Shown one piece after another: positions 17,851-27,332 of a DNA stretch of 64,000 nucleotides. A program made the position numbers and the translations under genes. The stretch is from Calothrix sp. PCC 7103 (GTDB lineage Bacteria; Cyanobacteriota; Cyanobacteriia; Cyanobacteriales; Nostocaceae). The DNA is taken from positions 1 to 64,000 of the forward strand of contig NZ_KB217472.1 in the NCBI RefSeq assembly GCF_000331305.1, written 5' to 3'. Numbering within the stretch: position 1 is the first letter of the stretch; each line of letters begins with the position of its first letter. Below the pieces are notes generated by a model. The model worked only from the letters and a program-made list of their open reading frames with translations. It did no database searches and was not told where the DNA came from.

Positions 17851-20800
17851 ATGCAGGAACCCCAAAAATTTGTTCAAAATCTTTTTGAGGAAACAGGGAA
17901 TTCAAAAAGAGATGCTAGAAATTTAGCCAATGCATTGACTCGGTTAACAGGTGATTTATATACAGAGACAGAAAGATTTATTTTTGAACTATTGCAAAAT
18001 GCTGATGACCTACCTAACCCAAAAGGTAAAGTAGATGTAAAATTTGTTGTTCTCAAAGAGCATTTCCTTATCCTGCATGACGGACAGCCTTTTGACTACC
18101 AAAACGTAGAGGCAATTTCTAGTATCTCCGAAAGCACAAAATCGAATAATCCGGAACAAACAGGCTACAAAGGAATTGGATTTAAATCTGTTTTTGCTGA
18201 TTCAGAATGTGTATATATAAACTCTGGTTTCTTCTCTTTCAAATTTGATAAGCATGATAAAATACACACAAATGTCGATAAGACTCCTTGGCAAATAAAA
18301 CCTATCTGGGTAGATGAAAAAGATTACCCTTCAGAGATTAAACAATACGGGGAGTTTTTTAAATCTCCTGTAGCTACAGCTATTCATGTAGGACGAGAAA
18401 AAATTGGAGAATATAAGACTAAATTATCTAGACTATTTCAAGACCCAAGGCTAATCTTATTTTTACGTCATGTAGAAAATATTTATGTTATTGGTTTAAC
18501 CAATAATCTTAAGCTTGATATTAAAATTACTAAGAGTAAACAAGGTGATAAATATCAAATTAGTAGGAATGAAGAAACTACTTATTGGCTAGTTCAAGAC
18601 TTTGAATTTGATGTTCCGCAAGAAGTGCGCTCTAAGATGGAAGGGGATAACAAAGTTCCAGATAAACTTAAATTAGTCAAACGTTCTAAGCTTAGTTTTG
18701 CTGCTCAGATTAAAGATAAAAAATTAGAATCAGTAGACGAAGATAATTCAGTATTGTTCACATATCTACCAACAAACGTCAAAGAATACGGTTTTCCATT
18801 TTTAGTAAATGCTGATTTTCTCACTACAGCTAATCGTCAAGAAATTCACCATGACAATGTTTGGAATATATTTATTTTTGAAAAAATTGGTTATTATATT
18901 TTTTCATGGATTGCTAAATTAGCTAAAAACCAGACGTATAAAAATCAAATAACAAGTCTTGTTCCACGTAAATATACTTCTTACGAGAGTGAAACTCAAA
19001 CTGCATTTAATGAAGGATTTGACTTAGCTATCAAAGACATTACATTTCTTCCTTGCGAAAATAATAATTCTAGACTGCTAAAAGTTCATCAAGCCATAAT
19101 AGATGAAATAGAAATTACTAAGGTTTTACCTGCTGAAAGTATAAAGCAATTTTTCGATGCACAACGTGACTTTATCAGTAACTCTTTAGCAAATAAAAGG
19201 AATTTAAAGCATCTCCAATTGAAAATATTTGACATCACAGCACTCTGTAGATTTTTTGATGATTCACAAGAATATAAAAATCTTATCAAAAATAATCCTC
19301 AGTTAAATTTTAAAGTTATTGAGCATTTGTTTTCTAAAAATGTTTCAACTAAAGACTTGGCTTCCGTACCTTTTATATTGGATGAGAAAAAAAATATTAT
19401 CAGTCCAGAAGAGTTGTATTTTCAGATAGATGATTCGGAGAAAGAATTATTAAATTTTTCAAAGTTTAATTTTATCCACCCATACATTGACCAGGCTATT
19501 CAGAAAAATAAAAAATTACTGGATTGGACGGAAGAATCTCTCAAGATCGAAGTTTTTTCTGGAGAGAAAATTATCAGGCAAAGAATTGGTCAAAGAAAAT
19601 ACCGTCCTGATAATGATCCGCCAGCGTTAGATGCTTGCTTAAACTATGTAAAATTTATTTTTAAGTATTACAAGAAACTAAGCCTTGAGTATCGTCAAAA
19701 ATTAAGGAATTTAGAATTAATTTATAAACAAGAGGAAAGTTACTATTTAGCTTCTGCTGAGTCCTGTTACTTATCTGCTTTTTATAAACCTCAACACCCT
19801 ACAGAAGACATAGCAAGTTTAATTGGAAGCCAACATTTCAAATTTGTGATTTATAATTACTGTGAGAACCCGGCTGATATTAGTGCATGGAAAGAATTTT
19901 TCATTTCCATAGGTGTATCTGATTCCAATGGCTTGGAAATTGTCCACAACAAAATCATCCCCATGATTGCTAATAAAACAATCAACAGTAATAACACCAT
20001 TAATATCACAAGGTTTATTTTTGGCGTTTGTAAAAAATTTAATTTAAGTAGTGAAGATAGCGAAGTCCTCAAAAAGTTACCTTTATTGACAGATGACGGT
20101 TTGCAGATAGCTAGTCAATGCAATTTGTCTGATTTTTACACCAATAGCGAAACAGAAACACTAGAAGATATTTATTTACCCAATATTGTTACTCAAAATT
20201 ATTACCGTCAGGGAGACAGTCTGGCTGACTGGAGACGATTCTTTACTAACGTTTTAGGAGTTGCAGATTCACAAGGAGTTGAATTAATTCAAAAGAAAAT
20301 ACAACAATTGGCAGACGAGCCTGATTTAGTAACCACCTATAATGCTGTGGCTGTATGCCAACAAATATTTAAGTTTTATGACTCTTTAACTAAAGATGAC
20401 CTGAATAAATTACAGAAATTAAACCTGTTATTAGTGAATGGTGAACTGGCAGCAGCAGGTATATGTTATCTTTCTAATCACTATAGTCCGAAGCTGAAAC
20501 TAGAATCTTTTTATGAAAATACGGATTTGAAAGATTTTGTGAGTTCTAGATACTGTGTTGGGGATACAGCAGAAAAAGAAAAGTGGAAGAATTTTTTTAT
20601 AGATATTGGTGTAGCAGAGGAACTTAGATTTATAATGAAGAGTGAATTTACTTTATCAAGTAAAGAAGATAGAGTTAAAAAATATTTTAGATACATTGGT
20701 TTTAATTTATCTCAAGAACATTATACAATTCAAAATTTTATTACTTTTATTCACAGAAAATATCTCAGTAACTTTGATTTTGCCAAAAAGTTTTGGAAAT

Positions 20801-22479
20801 ATATTAACTTTCATTGGAATGATTTAAAATTAGACCAAAAGTCAATATTATTGATTAATAACACATCTCAAAAAGTTGATTCTCCATTTAAATTTTCAAT
20901 AAATAATGATGCATCTATTCCTTGTAATGATGGAAAGAGCCACTCATCTTCTGAAGGTATATATTCTAGTCGTCTAGAAAATATTGTAGGCGATAATTTT
21001 CTTGTTGCTAGTTGCAATCTCAAAGATGAAATAGAAAAATTTATAGGCTTAAAGCAACAGCTTGACTTACAGGATTGTTTAAAATTATTAAATGATATCG
21101 CTCTTGTTTATCATAATAATACAAATAAAGAAGAAAATAGATTAAATCTCATTTACGAGCAACTTCTCAACTGTATTAGAGAAGATTTAAATGATGATGA
21201 TAGAGAAATAATCGCTGACTGGATGAAAACAGGAAAATTACTTGCCTGCGATGAAAAATTTCATAGTGCTTCTCAATTATATTATTTAGATTTAGAGATG
21301 GAACTACCCCCAAAACGTAATCCAAACTTAATAAAGTTCCCTTCAGCCAATCTCAATGGTTTTGAATTTGAAGAAATACTTAGAGCTTTGGGAATTCAAA
21401 AAGTCAGTTTAGATGATATGCAATTTGATTTATCTAAGGATGTAGTCGATGACAGTCTTCCAAATTTAATTCAAAATAGAGCTATTTTTATAGGTATCTT
21501 TCTTAATGGCTCACGTCATCCTGAATTAGAAGATAAAATCAAGTCACAAGTACAAAATATTAAATTCTACAATCCTAGTAAGATAGTTATTAATTGTACG
21601 AGTATAGCTTACAAAGAGTCGATTGATAATTACCATGCTAAAAATGACAATTCTATTTATTATGTACGGAAATGGAATAATAGAAAAAATATTAATCTCG
21701 GTGATTACTTGATTGATGCGCTTGCTCTAGATATAAAAACAATTCCGAGCCAAGTACTATTAAATTTACTAGATGATGATATTGAAGACGTTATAAGTTA
21801 TTTATTAGAAAGTGGCTGCAATATAGAGGGTATTCCTGATGATTATGGCAAGCAATCACACTCTGAAAATGAACATGAGCTAAATACCACATCAAGCCAA
21901 GAAACTGAGGCAGCGAAAAGTGATACCTCTAGTATTGTATCTTCCGCTGATGGTAAAGGTTCTGACATAGACTATTGGGGTAAATGGGGAGAAGATGAAG
22001 CTCAAAAGCTTTATGAACGTTTGGGTTATAACGCTATAAAGCAAGATGATTGGTCAGCTCTAGGATATGATTTTATTTGTACAGACCATAAACGGAAAAA
22101 GTTGTACTCAGAAATTAAGACTATAACAAAGAGCGAACCTATGGTCAGGCTCAAAAAAAGCCAATGGAAGTCTATGTGTTCAGAGGATAAAAAAGATAAT
22201 TACGAACTTGTAATAGTAGTTCATGAAGGACATTCGGTGATAGAAATAATTCGAGTAAGTTCTGTTTGGGCTACTTTAAAAGAACTGTTATCTCAACTTG
22301 CACAACAAGACATAACCAAGGCAGAATATACAAAAGATGTTGAAGTATTACTTGGGTTTCAGCAAAATTCAAAGCAGAGCGCAAATGAAATTATTTTCAA
22401 TTGGCAAAGGATATTAAAATCTATAAATCATTCCCATATAAATATATATCCCCAAGGCATAGTTAATTCTGAAAGTTAA
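17851..22479 (+). CDS. Giant sacsin-like GHKL ATPase with C-terminal DUF3883/PD-(D/E)XK nuclease domain
   Basis: The 1542-residue protein begins with a GHKL ATP-binding domain of the sacsin/Hsp90 type: 'FIFELLQNADD' (about 41-51, the Asn box), a degenerate Asp motif 'LHDGQPF' (about 74-80), and 'GYKGIGFKSVF' (about 107-117, the glycine-rich lid). A long helical middle follows, with at least three diverged repeats starting like 'W…FF…IGV'. The C-terminus (about 1385-1490) is a DUF3883 nuclease-like domain: 'DYWGKWGEDEAQKLYE', then 'GYDFIC' and 'YSEIKT', giving the D…E-x-K signature. Proteins of this layout occur in prokaryotic defence islands, and an ATP-gated anti-phage nuclease is the likely role (inference). 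The gene stands alone and contains no GGCGCC, unlike its surroundings, which suggests recent transfer. Confidence 0.8.
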   Translation: MQEPQKFVQNLFEETGNSKRDARNLANALTRLTGDLYTETERFIFELLQNADDLPNPKGKVDVKFVVLKEHFLILHDGQPFDYQNVEAISSISESTKSNNPEQTGYKGIGFKSVFADSECVYINSGFFSFKFDKHDKIHTNVDKTPWQIKPIWVDEKDYPSEIKQYGEFFKSPVATAIHVGREKIGEYKTKLSRLFQDPRLILFLRHVENIYVIGLTNNLKLDIKITKSKQGDKYQISRNEETTYWLVQDFEFDVPQEVRSKMEGDNKVPDKLKLVKRSKLSFAAQIKDKKLESVDEDNSVLFTYLPTNVKEYGFPFLVNADFLTTANRQEIHHDNVWNIFIFEKIGYYIFSWIAKLAKNQTYKNQITSLVPRKYTSYESETQTAFNEGFDLAIKDITFLPCENNNSRLLKVHQAIIDEIEITKVLPAESIKQFFDAQRDFISNSLANKRNLKHLQLKIFDITALCRFFDDSQEYKNLIKNNPQLNFKVIEHLFSKNVSTKDLASVPFILDEKKNIISPEELYFQIDDSEKELLNFSKFNFIHPYIDQAIQKNKKLLDWTEESLKIEVFSGEKIIRQRIGQRKYRPDNDPPALDACLNYVKFIFKYYKKLSLEYRQKLRNLELIYKQEESYYLASAESCYLSAFYKPQHPTEDIASLIGSQHFKFVIYNYCENPADISAWKEFFISIGVSDSNGLEIVHNKIIPMIANKTINSNNTINITRFIFGVCKKFNLSSEDSEVLKKLPLLTDDGLQIASQCNLSDFYTNSETETLEDIYLPNIVTQNYYRQGDSLADWRRFFTNVLGVADSQGVELIQKKIQQLADEPDLVTTYNAVAVCQQIFKFYDSLTKDDLNKLQKLNLLLVNGELAAAGICYLSNHYSPKLKLESFYENTDLKDFVSSRYCVGDTAEKEKWKNFFIDIGVAEELRFIMKSEFTLSSKEDRVKKYFRYIGFNLSQEHYTIQNFITFIHRKYLSNFDFAKKFWKYINFHWNDLKLDQKSILLINNTSQKVDSPFKFSINNDASIPCNDGKSHSSSEGIYSSRLENIVGDNFLVASCNLKDEIEKFIGLKQQLDLQDCLKLLNDIALVYHNNTNKEENRLNLIYEQLLNCIREDLNDDDREIIADWMKTGKLLACDEKFHSASQLYYLDLEMELPPKRNPNLIKFPSANLNGFEFEEILRALGIQKVSLDDMQFDLSKDVVDDSLPNLIQNRAIFIGIFLNGSRHPELEDKIKSQVQNIKFYNPSKIVINCTSIAYKESIDNYHAKNDNSIYYVRKWNNRKNINLGDYLIDALALDIKTIPSQVLLNLLDDDIEDVISYLLESGCNIEGIPDDYGKQSHSENEHELNTTSSQETEAAKSDTSSIVSSADGKGSDIDYWGKWGEDEAQKLYERLGYNAIKQDDWSALGYDFICTDHKRKKLYSEIKTITKSEPMVRLKKSQWKSMCSEDKKDNYELVIVVHEGHSVIEIIRVSSVWATLKELLSQLAQQDITKAEYTKDVEVLLGFQQNSKQSANEIIFNWQRILKSINHSHINIYPQGIVNSES

Positions 22480-22689
22480 AATCAACTACTATAGAAATTT
22501 GGAATCATCATTCATGTTTGGACAAGCCCCGCTTGGGTACCGCATTGTACGCTCGATAATAAAAGGTGATTCGTGAGGCGCCCTCATTAAGGTTTGACTC
22601 CGGGTGTTATTGGAGGTCATATAATGAACGCACGGCGCCTCTCCATGACACCCATCACCTCCTGCTCCACGCAGAGCGATTCGGAGTCT

Positions 22690-22856
22690 AAACATTTTTT
22701 CCAATAACGTTATTGGAAGACGAATGCAGCAAACCGCGCGGTTGGTGTTGCTCCCACTATAATATTTGGCAATCCGTGTGAAAAACACTGATTGTGGTGA
22801 GATATTAAAGAGTTAAAGGGTAAAGTAAAAAAAAGTTAAGTAACGTAAACGTAAAC
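22690..22856. repeat. Long repeat cassette containing the palindrome, copy A
   Basis: About 165 bp resemble 30157-30316 throughout, with shared stretches such as 'GTGTGAAAAACA', 'TGTGGTGAGATA', 'AAAGAGTTAAA' and 'AAGTAA.GTAAACG'. The 20-bp palindrome sits near the left end. Confidence 0.75.
22699..22718. repeat. Dispersed palindrome, copy 2
   Basis: Perfect TTCCAATAACGTTATTGGAA. It lies about 200 bp from the intact toxin-antitoxin pair at 22921-23605 and is followed by GACGAATGCA, as in copy 4. Confidence 0.95.
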
Positions 22857-22920
22857 TTCATCCACCAGGGAGTGGTTGATTTAAGTCAAGTCAATTTGTT
22901 GATTTGGTGGGAGCATTTCC

Positions 22921-23238
22921 CTAACCGATTATGCTCTCCAATCCCTGTTTCTGGACTAAGTGCAGTAGCTTAAGGGCAGTGCCTGTGGGGCGCTTTTGTC
23001 CGATTTCCCACTTTTGCACTGTTGATACACTTGTGTTCAAAACCGCAGCAAATACCGCTTGACTGACACCGGATGATTCACGAATTTGTTTAATTTGATT
23101 TGGTTCCATTGGTTCAATTCTAGGTAGGCACAATCCGTCAAATTCACGCATTGTAACCTGGTTCATCACACCAGCTTTGTGCAGCCCAGTGGCCGTTTCG
23201 TGAACGGCTTCAAGAATCGCTGATTTCTTCTTCCGCAT
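22921..23238 (-). CDS. HTH (XRE-type) antitoxin
   Basis: The 105-residue protein has a C-terminal helix-turn-helix (about 45-100: 'IKQIRESSGVSQAVFAAVLNTSVSTVQKWEIGQKRPTG' style) of the XRE/NadS type found as the antitoxin of host-inhibition-of-growth-like pairs. It would neutralise the toxin and repress the operon through this domain. Its start lies inside the end of the toxin gene (29-bp overlap), so the order is toxin first, antitoxin second, as in higBA. Its product ends normally. This is the only toxin-antitoxin pair in the window with both genes intact. Confidence 0.85.
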   Translation of the reverse strand: MRKKKSAILEAVHETATGLHKAGVMNQVTMREFDGLCLPRIEPMEPNQIKQIRESSGVSQAVFAAVLNTSVSTVQKWEIGQKRPTGTALKLLHLVQKQGLESIIG

Positions 23239-23605
23239 TGCAATTTACCTCTATTAATTCCGAAGCTACCTTTGCTTTTTCGAGAGCTTTTGGTGAGTAA
23301 GACAAAAGTTCTGATGCCAGCTTCTTCAAGGCTTCTTTTTCATCCTTGTCGATATTGCTGCGTTCATTTTTAGCGAAGCCAAAAACGAAAAACCAGCGGT
23401 CTTCATTGTTGGTGACGACCAACGTGCGAAAGCCACCACTTTTCCCTTGTCCAGGCCGAGCAATCCGTTTTTTGAACAGTCCGCCTCCCAAATCAGCTTC
23501 GTAAAGTCCTGCCGCCATTTCCTCTACGGCATCGCAAAGACTAAGGTCATCTAGTCCCTGCTTCCGTGCCCAACGGTCGAACCATCGGTTTTTGTAGATC
23601 ACCAT
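23210..23605 (-). CDS. RelE/HigB-type toxin
   Basis: The 131-residue protein fits the RelE/ParE-superfamily toxins paired with NadS-like antitoxins. It has 'RWFDRWARKQGLDD' at the N-terminus, then 'ARPGQGKSGGFRTLVV', and 'RWFFVFGFAKNERSNI', which in the family form the ribonuclease-like beta sheet with basic residues. Such toxins cleave mRNA, often at the ribosome. It is the first gene of the pair and overlaps the antitoxin by 29 bp. A weak AAGGGA lies before the ATG. The C-terminus carries an extra acidic tail ('NCNAEEEISDS'). Confidence 0.85.
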   Translation of the reverse strand: MVIYKNRWFDRWARKQGLDDLSLCDAVEEMAAGLYEADLGGGLFKKRIARPGQGKSGGFRTLVVTNNEDRWFFVFGFAKNERSNIDKDEKEALKKLASELLSYSPKALEKAKVASELIEVNCNAEEEISDS

Positions 23606-23785
23606 GCTTAAATCCCTTGCTTATTATATAGCACTTAGTGCTATGCTTGGCAAGCACAAATTGTAACAAATATCAGCTACGAAGCTATAAACACCCCCAG
23701 AACGTTCTTGTTGCGGAAGTCTTAGATTACGAGGTTGACGAATTTTTTTTGAGAACGTTTTAACAATAATATCTTCTATAAAGCC

Positions 23786-23984
23786 TACACCCTACACTCC
23801 TACACAGCCCAGTCTGGGAGCGGGTTTCAGGTCTACACAGGCGCCTACACGCTCCCTACACTCCTACACTGCCTGCACTAAAAAATTAGCTGTATAACAA
23901 GCACAATCCAGTCATGACAAGGCTTTCAGGTTTACACACGGATTTTACACAGGTCTACACTGGCAAGAAAATACGCAACTACAC
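23786..23984. repeat. Iteron-like TACAC array, candidate origin of replication
   Basis: TACAC occurs eleven times in 199 bp, all on the plus strand: 23786, 23793, 23801, 23834, 23846, 23857, 23865, 23933, 23946, 23956 and 23980. Longer related units are TTTCAGGTCTACACAGG (23825-23841), TTTCAGGTTTACACACGG (23924-23941) and a third at 23943-23963. Directly repeated sites just upstream of a replication initiator gene are the usual layout of iteron-type origins. Confidence 0.6.
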
Positions 23985-24013
23985 AGATATTTACAAAAAT
24001 AAACATTAAAATT

Positions 24014-24036
24014 GCCACTCTTTGTAAAAGAGCGGC
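24014..24036 (+). other. Hairpin upstream of rep
   Basis: GCCACTCTTT and AAAGAGCGGC pair with one mismatch around a three-base loop, followed by ACTTTTGTTT. It could be a terminator for transcripts from the origin or an attenuator of rep. Confidence 0.45.
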
Positions 24037-24317
24037 ACTTTTGTTTGATAATGTAATTTGTAAAGTGTGCTGCTTTCCAAAAACTCGCTCAGTGTTACCC
24101 AGTCTGAACAACTACAACACTGATTGCTTTGTAAGCGACACACCTGCTACCTCGAAAATAGCATTCACCAATATCTTACCCCAATTTTTGGTACTTTTGG
24201 GTCATTTGTGCCATGAAATTTTTTTATGGTAATTTCCTCAAACGCCCTAGAACTCCAGATTCCAGAGATATCGGTGAAGCGAAACATCTACTGCTTCGTT
24301 TTCTCGGAGGTTTTACC

Positions 24318-26903
24318 ATGTTATCTGAATCGACTCTCAACAAGCGCCACAGTGACGAATGTACTATTAAACGTGGTTTATCTTCTGAGTGGGTTGAAGC
24401 GAACTGTCGCTCACTATCAGCATCAGAAGCTAAAGAACTTCTGGGATATACGGCTTATTCTGACGGAATATGGTTGGAAGGCGCCAATTTTCAGGGGCAG
24501 TTCAAACCAGACAAACCTTGGGAAAGTCGAGACGAAAAAACTGGTAAAAAAAGTAGACCTAAATACCGTAGTCCTTTAGAGGAATACGATGCGATGTTAC
24601 CCAAGCATCCAGAAAACCCGCGTTATTGGGATGATTTGGAAGCATTAAAACGTTTGTGCTACATAATCGACGGTATTCCCTGCTTGGTTGTGACGGAAGG
24701 ATTTTTTAAGGCTATTTGCGGTTGTAGCAATGGTATTCCCACCATCGCACTGTTGGGAGTAGAAATGGGTTTGACGCCAACTAGTGCTGACCCACAAGGA
24801 AAACGCTACCTAGTGTCGAGCATAGAACGCTTTGCGCGCGCGGGTTTTGGCTTTATTCATGCAATGGATGCTGACTGTGCCATCAATGAAAATGTTAGTA
24901 TGGCTCAGTTAAAATTAGCTCATCAACTGGCAAAATTTAAAGTACCACAATATAGTGTCACTGGTTTGTGGACTGTAGACGAGGGAAAAGGTATGGACGA
25001 CTACATTCTTCATAACGGCGCCGAAGCTTTTTTAGAGAGAATATTAGCAAAATCTATAACTATAGAGCAATGGGAAAAGCAATTTAAATCATGGGACGAA
25101 GTAAAAAAAGTTCTGTCTCCCAGAGAAACATCTAAGTATTTAGTAGAGCGTTACCGTAATCTATGGAAATACGACTTAGAACAGCAAACATGGCGCCAGT
25201 GGAATGGGAAAATTTGGGTAGCTGTTTCCAACAAAGTATTCGTACAGTCCGTATACAGAACAATTGAAACAAACCCCGAAAGTCAATTCAAAATGTTTTC
25301 TTACTTAGAAAACGTGATTAAGTTCTTAGAGTTAGAACTGTTGGAGCAAGAATGGAAGACTTTCGACCGGATGGAATGGATAGCTTTTAACGACTGCGTG
25401 TATGAAGTCAAAACAGGTAAAATTCACGAACACTCTCCTGGCTTTGGTTTCCTCTCTTGTTTAGAGCATGATTTCCCCAAACTTGTAGCCATAGATAGTA
25501 ACTCTGCACTGCTCGACCAAGTACGTATCAACGCCCCAAATTTCTACGCTTGGGCAATGTATTCACAACAAGGCGACCCGTCAAAAGTCCTTAAATTACT
25601 AGCAATTATCAACGGTGTCCTCAAATTCCGGTTCTATGAATTACAAATGTTTGTTCACCTGCAAGGAGTTCCAGGCGCCGGCAAAGGAACGTATGCAAGA
25701 TTACTAGAAACGATAGTAGGAAAACCAAATTACACCAGTGCCAAGTTACACAAACTAGGAGAAGACAACGTAATCGCCGCAATTATAGATAAACAGCTAG
25801 TAATCTGCCCAGACGAGAAAAAGAAAGCATGTGATTTCTCAGGATTACTCTCTCTGACAGGGGGTGATAATATACCCTACATTGCTAAGTACAAACCACA
25901 AGCTGCGAGTAAGTTTTACGGTTCAATCGTAGTCATCAGCAACTCCAACCCATTCATAGGAGACATAACAGGAATAGACAGACGTTTGAGTTTGGTAACA
26001 TTTGATGTTCCACTGCCACATCGCGACACCGCAATAGAAGAAAAAATGCAAGCAGAAGTGCCGCAACTAACTGCAATTGCATTGGCAATGAACGACCAGC
26101 AAGCAAAAGATTTAATTAAAGGTACTGGTACAGGAGCAATACCAGACTTCAAACGAATGCAATGGTTACACAAAACCGAAAATGATTCTGTAGCTTTATT
26201 CATGGAAGAAATGTTAATGCCTACAACACAAGATTTATACGTCATGTTAGGTGGAAAAGGCGACGACATCAACACCTTATACGGCGCCTACATGGACATG
26301 TGTGAAGAAAACAACTCAAAATCACTCTTCACCAAAAATAACTTCCGAGGACATCTTATAGAATTATGCCGCGAAACTGGATGGGTTGTCCGCGAAGCTA
26401 GACAGGGTAACGGTTGGCGGATATATGGAGTGCAGTTAAGAAATGAAGAAGAACAGGCGCCTCGTATTAGTGAATTGCTAGGTGAGTGCAAGCAGTGTAC
26501 ACCCAGTGTAAACCCTAGTGCAGACCCCAAACCCTTGCCCAGTCAGGAAAGTGTAGATAGTGTAGACAAAGGCGCCCCTAATGCAACTTTTGAACATGCA
26601 CTGCTGCAAAAAATGCTTGAAGTATGGGACAACCTTTACCAACTGGGAGAAATCGTACTAAAAGCATCAGAAGAAGAACTACAAACAGCCATCGCAAACT
26701 GCACCCCAGAACAAATAACCCATATTAAAAATGCTGCAAATTCTGTTTGGCGCCCAGGTTTAAACCGCGACGCAGACTACAACGGTGAACGAGTGGAAAT
26801 TTGGGAAGCTGGAAGCCAAAAACGAGAAGTAACTGTACGTACAAATTCAGGCGCCGTTTTGAAAATTAAACGAGGTAATCTTCGTCCCTGGCTCGGCATT
26901 TAG
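24318..26903 (+). CDS. Plasmid replication protein: DUF3854 (Toprim-like) + P4/D5-type SF3 helicase
   Basis: This is the likely replication initiator (861 residues from ATG 24318, chosen because GGAGG lies seven bases upstream). The N-terminal DUF3854 domain shows Toprim-like motifs: 'CLVVTEGFFKAICG', 'AMDADCAINE' and 'GKGMDDYIL'. The middle is a D5/P4-type helicase: Walker A 'GVPGAGKGT' (about 455-463), Walker B 'LVICPDEK', then 'VVISNSNPFIG' and 'IDRRLSLVTFD' (sensor and arginine finger region). The C-terminus is a small KOW-like module ending 'GAVLKIKRGNLRPWLGI'. Primase-helicase Rep proteins of this architecture are found on cyanobacterial plasmids. Seven GGCGCC sites lie in the gene, so it is native to this genome. 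Fossils of its tail occur elsewhere in the window. Confidence 0.85.
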   Translation: MLSESTLNKRHSDECTIKRGLSSEWVEANCRSLSASEAKELLGYTAYSDGIWLEGANFQGQFKPDKPWESRDEKTGKKSRPKYRSPLEEYDAMLPKHPENPRYWDDLEALKRLCYIIDGIPCLVVTEGFFKAICGCSNGIPTIALLGVEMGLTPTSADPQGKRYLVSSIERFARAGFGFIHAMDADCAINENVSMAQLKLAHQLAKFKVPQYSVTGLWTVDEGKGMDDYILHNGAEAFLERILAKSITIEQWEKQFKSWDEVKKVLSPRETSKYLVERYRNLWKYDLEQQTWRQWNGKIWVAVSNKVFVQSVYRTIETNPESQFKMFSYLENVIKFLELELLEQEWKTFDRMEWIAFNDCVYEVKTGKIHEHSPGFGFLSCLEHDFPKLVAIDSNSALLDQVRINAPNFYAWAMYSQQGDPSKVLKLLAIINGVLKFRFYELQMFVHLQGVPGAGKGTYARLLETIVGKPNYTSAKLHKLGEDNVIAAIIDKQLVICPDEKKKACDFSGLLSLTGGDNIPYIAKYKPQAASKFYGSIVVISNSNPFIGDITGIDRRLSLVTFDVPLPHRDTAIEEKMQAEVPQLTAIALAMNDQQAKDLIKGTGTGAIPDFKRMQWLHKTENDSVALFMEEMLMPTTQDLYVMLGGKGDDINTLYGAYMDMCEENNSKSLFTKNNFRGHLIELCRETGWVVREARQGNGWRIYGVQLRNEEEQAPRISELLGECKQCTPSVNPSADPKPLPSQESVDSVDKGAPNATFEHALLQKMLEVWDNLYQLGEIVLKASEEELQTAIANCTPEQITHIKNAANSVWRPGLNRDADYNGERVEIWEAGSQKREVTVRTNSGAVLKIKRGNLRPWLGI

Positions 26904-26946
26904 TCAGTTTTACGACAGTTCGTGTTAGTATATAAATGGGATTTTT

Positions 26947-27002
26947 CAGGCGCCGTTTTGAAAATTAAACGGGGTAATCTTCGTCCTTGGTTATCGATTT
27001 AA
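26947..27002 (+). pseudogene. Duplicate of the rep gene tail
   Basis: Directly repeats the last 55 bp of rep (26849-26903), starting at CAGGCGCC and ending in its own TAA. It would encode 'GAVLKIKRGNLRPWLSI'. It begins 44 bp after the rep stop codon. The copy shows a few third-position-like changes. Confidence 0.8.
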
Positions 27003-27115
27003 TGTGTTGGCTTAAAATAACTTATTGCTTAAGTATTAGCAAGTTATTTAATTTTGGCGGCGCCGTCCCTTGCGTGCGGACACTTTATAATGTTTGGTGT
27101 TCAAAATTCTTGACA

Positions 27116-27157
27116 ATCGCGCGCATTCTTAAAGCACACTACGAAGAGTGGAGGTAA
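27116..27157 (+). pseudogene. C-terminal remnant of a HigB-like toxin
   Basis: The frame reads '…RILKAHYEEWR' and stop, resembling the end of HigB-type toxins. Its stop overlaps the ribosome binding site of the antitoxin that follows (GGAGGTAA). A TGA precedes it in frame, so the rest of the toxin is gone. Confidence 0.45.
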
Positions 27158-27161
27158 TTGG

Positions 27162-27332
27162 ATGAAAAAAAATCTTTATATCGGTTCCTCTCTCGATGAC
27201 CTGTTCAAAGAAGAAGGGACACTCAACGACATTAATATTATTGCTGTCAAACGGGTTATTGCATGGCAGACCCAACAAGAGATGGCTAAAAAAAAAATCC
27301 TCCCAAGACAATCCGGGCGCGCACAGGTTTAA
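27162..27332 (+). pseudogene. HigA-like antitoxin, C-terminally truncated
   Basis: Fifty-six codons starting from a good ribosome binding site (GTGGAGG). The product begins 'MKKNLYIGSSLDDLFKEEG' with 'VIAWQTQQEMAKKK', the typical N-terminal part of XRE-type antitoxins of the HigA2 kind. The helix-turn-helix that should follow is missing. The frame ends soon after a run of ten A (near 27290), suggesting an indel there or a larger deletion. Confidence 0.55.

Larger units (their letters stand above)
22480..22920. other. Intergenic region with a repeat cassette
   Basis: No gene is seen. It contains palindrome copy 2 and the left member of a long repeat (22690-22856) shared with 30157-30316, plus two GGCGCC. 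Confidence 0.7.
23606..24317. other. Candidate replication-origin region (non-coding)
   Basis: No convincing gene is present between the toxin gene and rep. The region contains the TACAC repeat array (23786-23984), a hairpin (24014-24036) and AT-rich stretches. The frame open at 24213 upstream of the rep start is probably untranslated. Confidence 0.6.

Noticed and set aside
24213-24317. Rep start at the upstream ATG 24213
   Set aside because: No ribosome binding site there, whereas ATG 24318 has GGAGG at good distance and the extra 35 residues show no domain likeness.
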